Positions 17,549 through 20,205 of a stretch of 20,205 nt of DNA are shown piece after piece. The stretch's first letter is position 1; every line of letters begins with the position of its first letter. This DNA comes from Fomitopsis serialis (Eukaryota > Basidiomycota > Agaricomycetes > Polyporales > Fomitopsidaceae). The notes under the pieces were generated by a model. It was given only the letters and a program-made list of their open reading frames with translations. It had not been told where the DNA came from and did not search any database. The stretch spans positions 1 through 20,205 of the forward strand of contig NW_025955574.1 in assembly GCF_022376445.1 (NCBI RefSeq), read 5' to 3'. The translations under genes and the position numbers were made by a program.

Positions 17549-19053
17549 TCACCGCGAGTGCCACGCGCCTGTCGAAGGCCCTCCGTAAAGGGAAGGATCC
17601 TGGACATACCCATGGTCAGGTCCCCATTGTCCCCCGATTTCTGCGGATTGTCCTGGGAAAGCGGAGTAAGCAGACGAGTCGAACGCGAGAGCTGTCTGGT
17701 GGCCGGTGCCTTGCGTTCCTGGGTGCTGTCCGGCATACATGGACGTCTGCATCTCGGGGGCCTGGCCCATCACCTCGCCGTCGTCAGCACTGCGGGCGCG
17801 GAGAGGGTGCCGGGCACGTTGGACGTCATGGACGCCTGCATTGCGCCTGAGCGGACCGCTTCCTCGAAGCGAGCGGCAACGAACGCCTCGTATTCGGGAG
17901 TCACAATGAAGGGTTGATCTTCCGAGCTCTCGGCGGAACTCTCCGGCGCGGTAAGCGAGGGCGAGGGGAGCGGCGACGGCGCCTGGCTGGTGGACGCCAT
18001 CATGTTGTAATACGAGACGTGGTCGATGCTGAGGCTTCTGCCCAGCATCGCCGGTCGCTGGTGCATGTCTGTGGCTCCCATGTCATGCGCGGAGGCGGAA
18101 GACAACGCGTGCATCTCCTCGATGCTCAGGTCCGCTGAAGTCGCGTCGCGGCGGGCAAGCGCCTGCATTAACTGCGCGCCGCGCCCGATGTCGCGCCCGG
18201 TGGGCGAGCGAGTACTAGCCGAAGGGTGCTCGGGGTATGAAATTCGGTGAGGCGAGGGGCCATGGCTTCCAGACTGCGCAGAGCAGCGGCAGTGGAGTCA
18301 GGCACTTGACCGGAGGCAGACGACGGTGATAATGGCTGCCAGGACCCTCTGTTCAACGCAAGACGATCGTCAACAGACGGCCGCTCGGCAGTAGGGCTGG
18401 AGCGCTGAGAGGATGGTGCAGTCGACGAGCCCGGCGACGCAATAACGGTCTCAGAGGAACGTACTGGTGGTCGAGGATAGGGCGCCGACAAGTCGAGACG
18501 CGGTAGGATCGGTCGTCCAGGCACGTGGCCCTCAGCGAGAGTAGCAGTGCGTTTGGTCGGCTTTGCACCGTAACTGCGCTTCTTCGTCAAGCCGTGCATG
18601 CGCTGGAGATAGCCGACGAGCCCGAGGGTGTCCGTGGTCGACCTGGAGTGGAGGGCGGGGCGCTCGTCTGGGCGCGGCGGCGACGTCGTTGAGACGGAGG
18701 AACGGCGGCTGGATGTCGGGCTAATGGGATGGGCTGGGGAGGCAAAGGCGAAGTGGTGGTTGGAGAGAGAGGGATCTCCGGGCTGCTGCGTCGGGTATCG
18801 AGGAGGGGCACCGAAGTAGGAGTCGTCCTCATGCTGGTAGCTGCTTCAAAATACAAGCCGTCAACGCAAGAATGCGCCCGGCAACAATAGAACACAAACC
18901 TCCTTGTTGTGGCTGCTGCAATGCACGCCCCGAGATGAGGATGGAAAAGCGAGTCGCATCGACCTCGAACCAGGGCGGGATCTCAGACAGTGTCTGGGCA
19001 AAGCGCTGCGAAAGTTGAGCAAGAGCTATCGTCAGATCCCGAGGACGGAGCAT
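17549..19053 (-). pseudogene. Ser/Pro-rich protein gene, multi-exon or decayed
   Basis: Coding-like segments succeed each other on the minus strand. The first is 19053-18900 (from ATG 19053, M-L-R-P-R-D-L-T-I-A-L, ending at a GTTTGT donor). The second is about 18855-18310 (Y-Q-H-E-D-D-S-Y-F-G, then a long Ser/Thr/Pro-rich stretch with L-G-L-V-G-Y-L-Q-R-M-H and K-K-R-S-Y-G-A-K). The third is about 18287-17800, entered by an acceptor CTCTGCGCAG (P-S-P-H-R-I-S-Y-P-E-H-P, later F-I-V-T-P-E-Y-E-A-F-V-A-A-R-F-E-E-A). The fourth is about 17795-17549 (E-V-M-G-Q-A-P-E-M-Q, Gly/Gln/Tyr-rich end). The joins 1 to 2 and 3 to 4 are not solved by good in-phase introns, so either small frameshifts or unseen introns exist. 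No domain recognised; low-complexity tails of this kind are common in fungal regulators. Treat the pseudogene label as provisional. Confidence 0.45.
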
Positions 19054-19353
19054 ACCGTGCGAGAGAATAGATCACGGAAGGACCTCGATTCATTGGCGGG
19101 ACCGACAATTAAGTGGAGGTGTATTTCCTCCTGCGGCGGAGACGGTCAGAAGGGACGCAAAGACCGACAGTTTGGTAACAAATGAGACCGACCTGACATA
19201 GTGCCAAGGCAGTGCCCACCCAAGGATCAATGCCAGCCTGGACGGGGCCAGGTCCTTCGGAGCCTGTTAGCAATGGCGACGCAGCAATAATAATGAGGTG
19301 CTGGTTAGTGCGACGCTGTTTGCCAGAGGCCAGGTAAACCTGTAAAGGCGAAC
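19054..19353. other. No gene recognised
   Basis: Short stretch upstream of the Ser/Pro-rich gene; presumably its promoter. It contains only short open frames on both strands and no clear core-promoter motif. Confidence 0.4.
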
Positions 19354-19800
19354 TTACGATGTGATCAGGTCGTGACGGTGAGGCACAAAGAATCTTACGT
19401 TGACGCAGCGTCGGATGGTGCCCGTCGAGATGAGAGTGTCCGTGTGGCGGCCGAGACTGAGATTAGGCAGGTTATTATAGTCGGCTAAAGTAGTGACGGT
19501 CGTCGTCATGGGCGTAAATGCTGGCGAGCTTGTGAACCACCATATTCGAAATTGCTTCGGGCGGCATGAGCGGTAAGGTCGCCGATATATCATTGACGTG
19601 CTCACCGGGTTCGTCTTGTTGTCTACGCGGAGACCGTGCAGTAGGGCGGGCAGGTATCGGTGTCGGACGTCGTCCCATTTGCCTAGCATTGTCTGCGAAT
19701 CTTCCACCAAACCAGAACGAAACGGCGTGTCCGGAGGTGTTGCGGCGGCAGATGGAACGAGGTGCTCGGTCCATCGACGGAGAAGCCCCCGGACGGTCTA
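19354..19800 (-). pseudogene. Candidate coding trace, unknown protein
   Basis: Two overlapping minus-strand frames look protein-like in succession. One gives G-L-V-E-D-S-Q-T-M-L-G-K-W-D-D-V-R-H-R-Y up to K-T-N-P at a GTGAGC donor (about 19617). The other gives P-P-E-A-I-S-N-M-V-V-H-K-L-A-S-I-Y-A-H-D-D-D. Further on, L-A-D-Y-N-N-L-P-N-L-S-L-G-R-H ends at a GTAAGA donor near 19400. The phases do not join without an extra intron or a one-base shift. I cannot name a family. Confidence 0.28.
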
Positions 19801-20205
19801 TGCTTGAGGGGACAGACGGTGAATGTTATGACTGGAGAGATGGTAAGCGCTGCATCCGGAGGTGAGAACGTCGATAAGGTGAGCGTATAGTGATATGGGT
19901 CCTGGCGGACTTTCTATTATATAGTCTCGGGCGGTGAAACGCGGCGCGGAGACTTCCAGGCGCAGCCCGCTCCCGAGGAAAGAACCCTAAGGGCACGATA
20001 ACTTACGGTGGGCTAAACAAAACGGTTAAAGCTTGATGGGAGCTGCCGTGGGCATATCTTCGACCAACCGAACGGAAGCTCAGTCGAGCGCGCCCCGTCC
20101 TGCCCCGTCCTCGGGGGTTTGACTCCATTTCCACTAATCTTGTCTGTTGATTCCTATCAGAGCGATCGTGCAGCTGAACTCACAGCGACATGCTCTGTCG
20201 TCGGC
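19801..20205. other. Right edge of window, no gene recognised
   Basis: Contains ATTATATAGT around 19916-19925 and TATAGTGATATG at about 19886-19897, both TATA-like, but no frame of note. A CCCCGTCCT repeat occurs near 20094-20112 (CGCCCCGTCCTGCCCCGTCCT). Confidence 0.35.

Overview
The window looks like fungal nuclear DNA, most probably from a basidiomycete of the Agaricomycetes. Genes are split by short GT-AG introns of about 50 to 66 nt. Coding DNA is GC-rich. The best preserved gene belongs to the DUF6589 family, which I know only from basidiomycetes. There are no bacterial ribosome binding sites, and I recognise no rRNA, tRNA or CRISPR array.

The centre of the window is one complete mobile element at 7804-13644 (5,841 bp). 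It carries two convergent genes: a five-exon DUF6589 gene on the + strand (8018-10796, 841 aa) and a two-exon RecQ-like SF2 helicase gene on the - strand (13462-11064, 781 aa). Each gene starts just inside one end of the element. Both ends carry a near-identical inverted repeat of about 46 bp, capped on the outside by a hairpin whose stem differs between the ends by paired changes. A 10-bp direct repeat, CGTTGCGCCG, flanks the element. The layout suggests a transposon in which DUF6589 is the candidate transposase and the helicase an accessory. I do not recognise it as a named superfamily.

A second copy fills 1-4173. It is cut by the window start and shows no difference from the complete copy over the 1,198 shared bases. 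Its helicase gene is interrupted by another element at 936-3903, which has inverted repeats of about 76 bp, a 7-8 bp target duplication and a repeated TCATGTATGA motif near both ends. That nested element carries an intron-containing, decayed calmodulin fragment and a GC-rich low-complexity tract.

The complete element sits inside a host gene. A minus-strand gene encoding a MYND zinc-finger protein starts at 14473, is interrupted at the 10-bp duplication, and resumes at 7793 on the far side of the element, running to about 6419. The two halves join in frame across the element if one unusually short intron is allowed.

The right flank (14.5-20.2 kb) holds a single-ORF hypothetical protein gene (15057 to about 16172), a Ser/Pro-rich multi-exon or decayed gene (17549-19053), a weaker coding trace at 19354-19800 and two weak plus-strand ORFs. 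The rest of the flanks (4.2-6.4 kb, 14.5-15.0 kb, 16.2-16.9 kb and the last 400 bp) shows no gene I can support.
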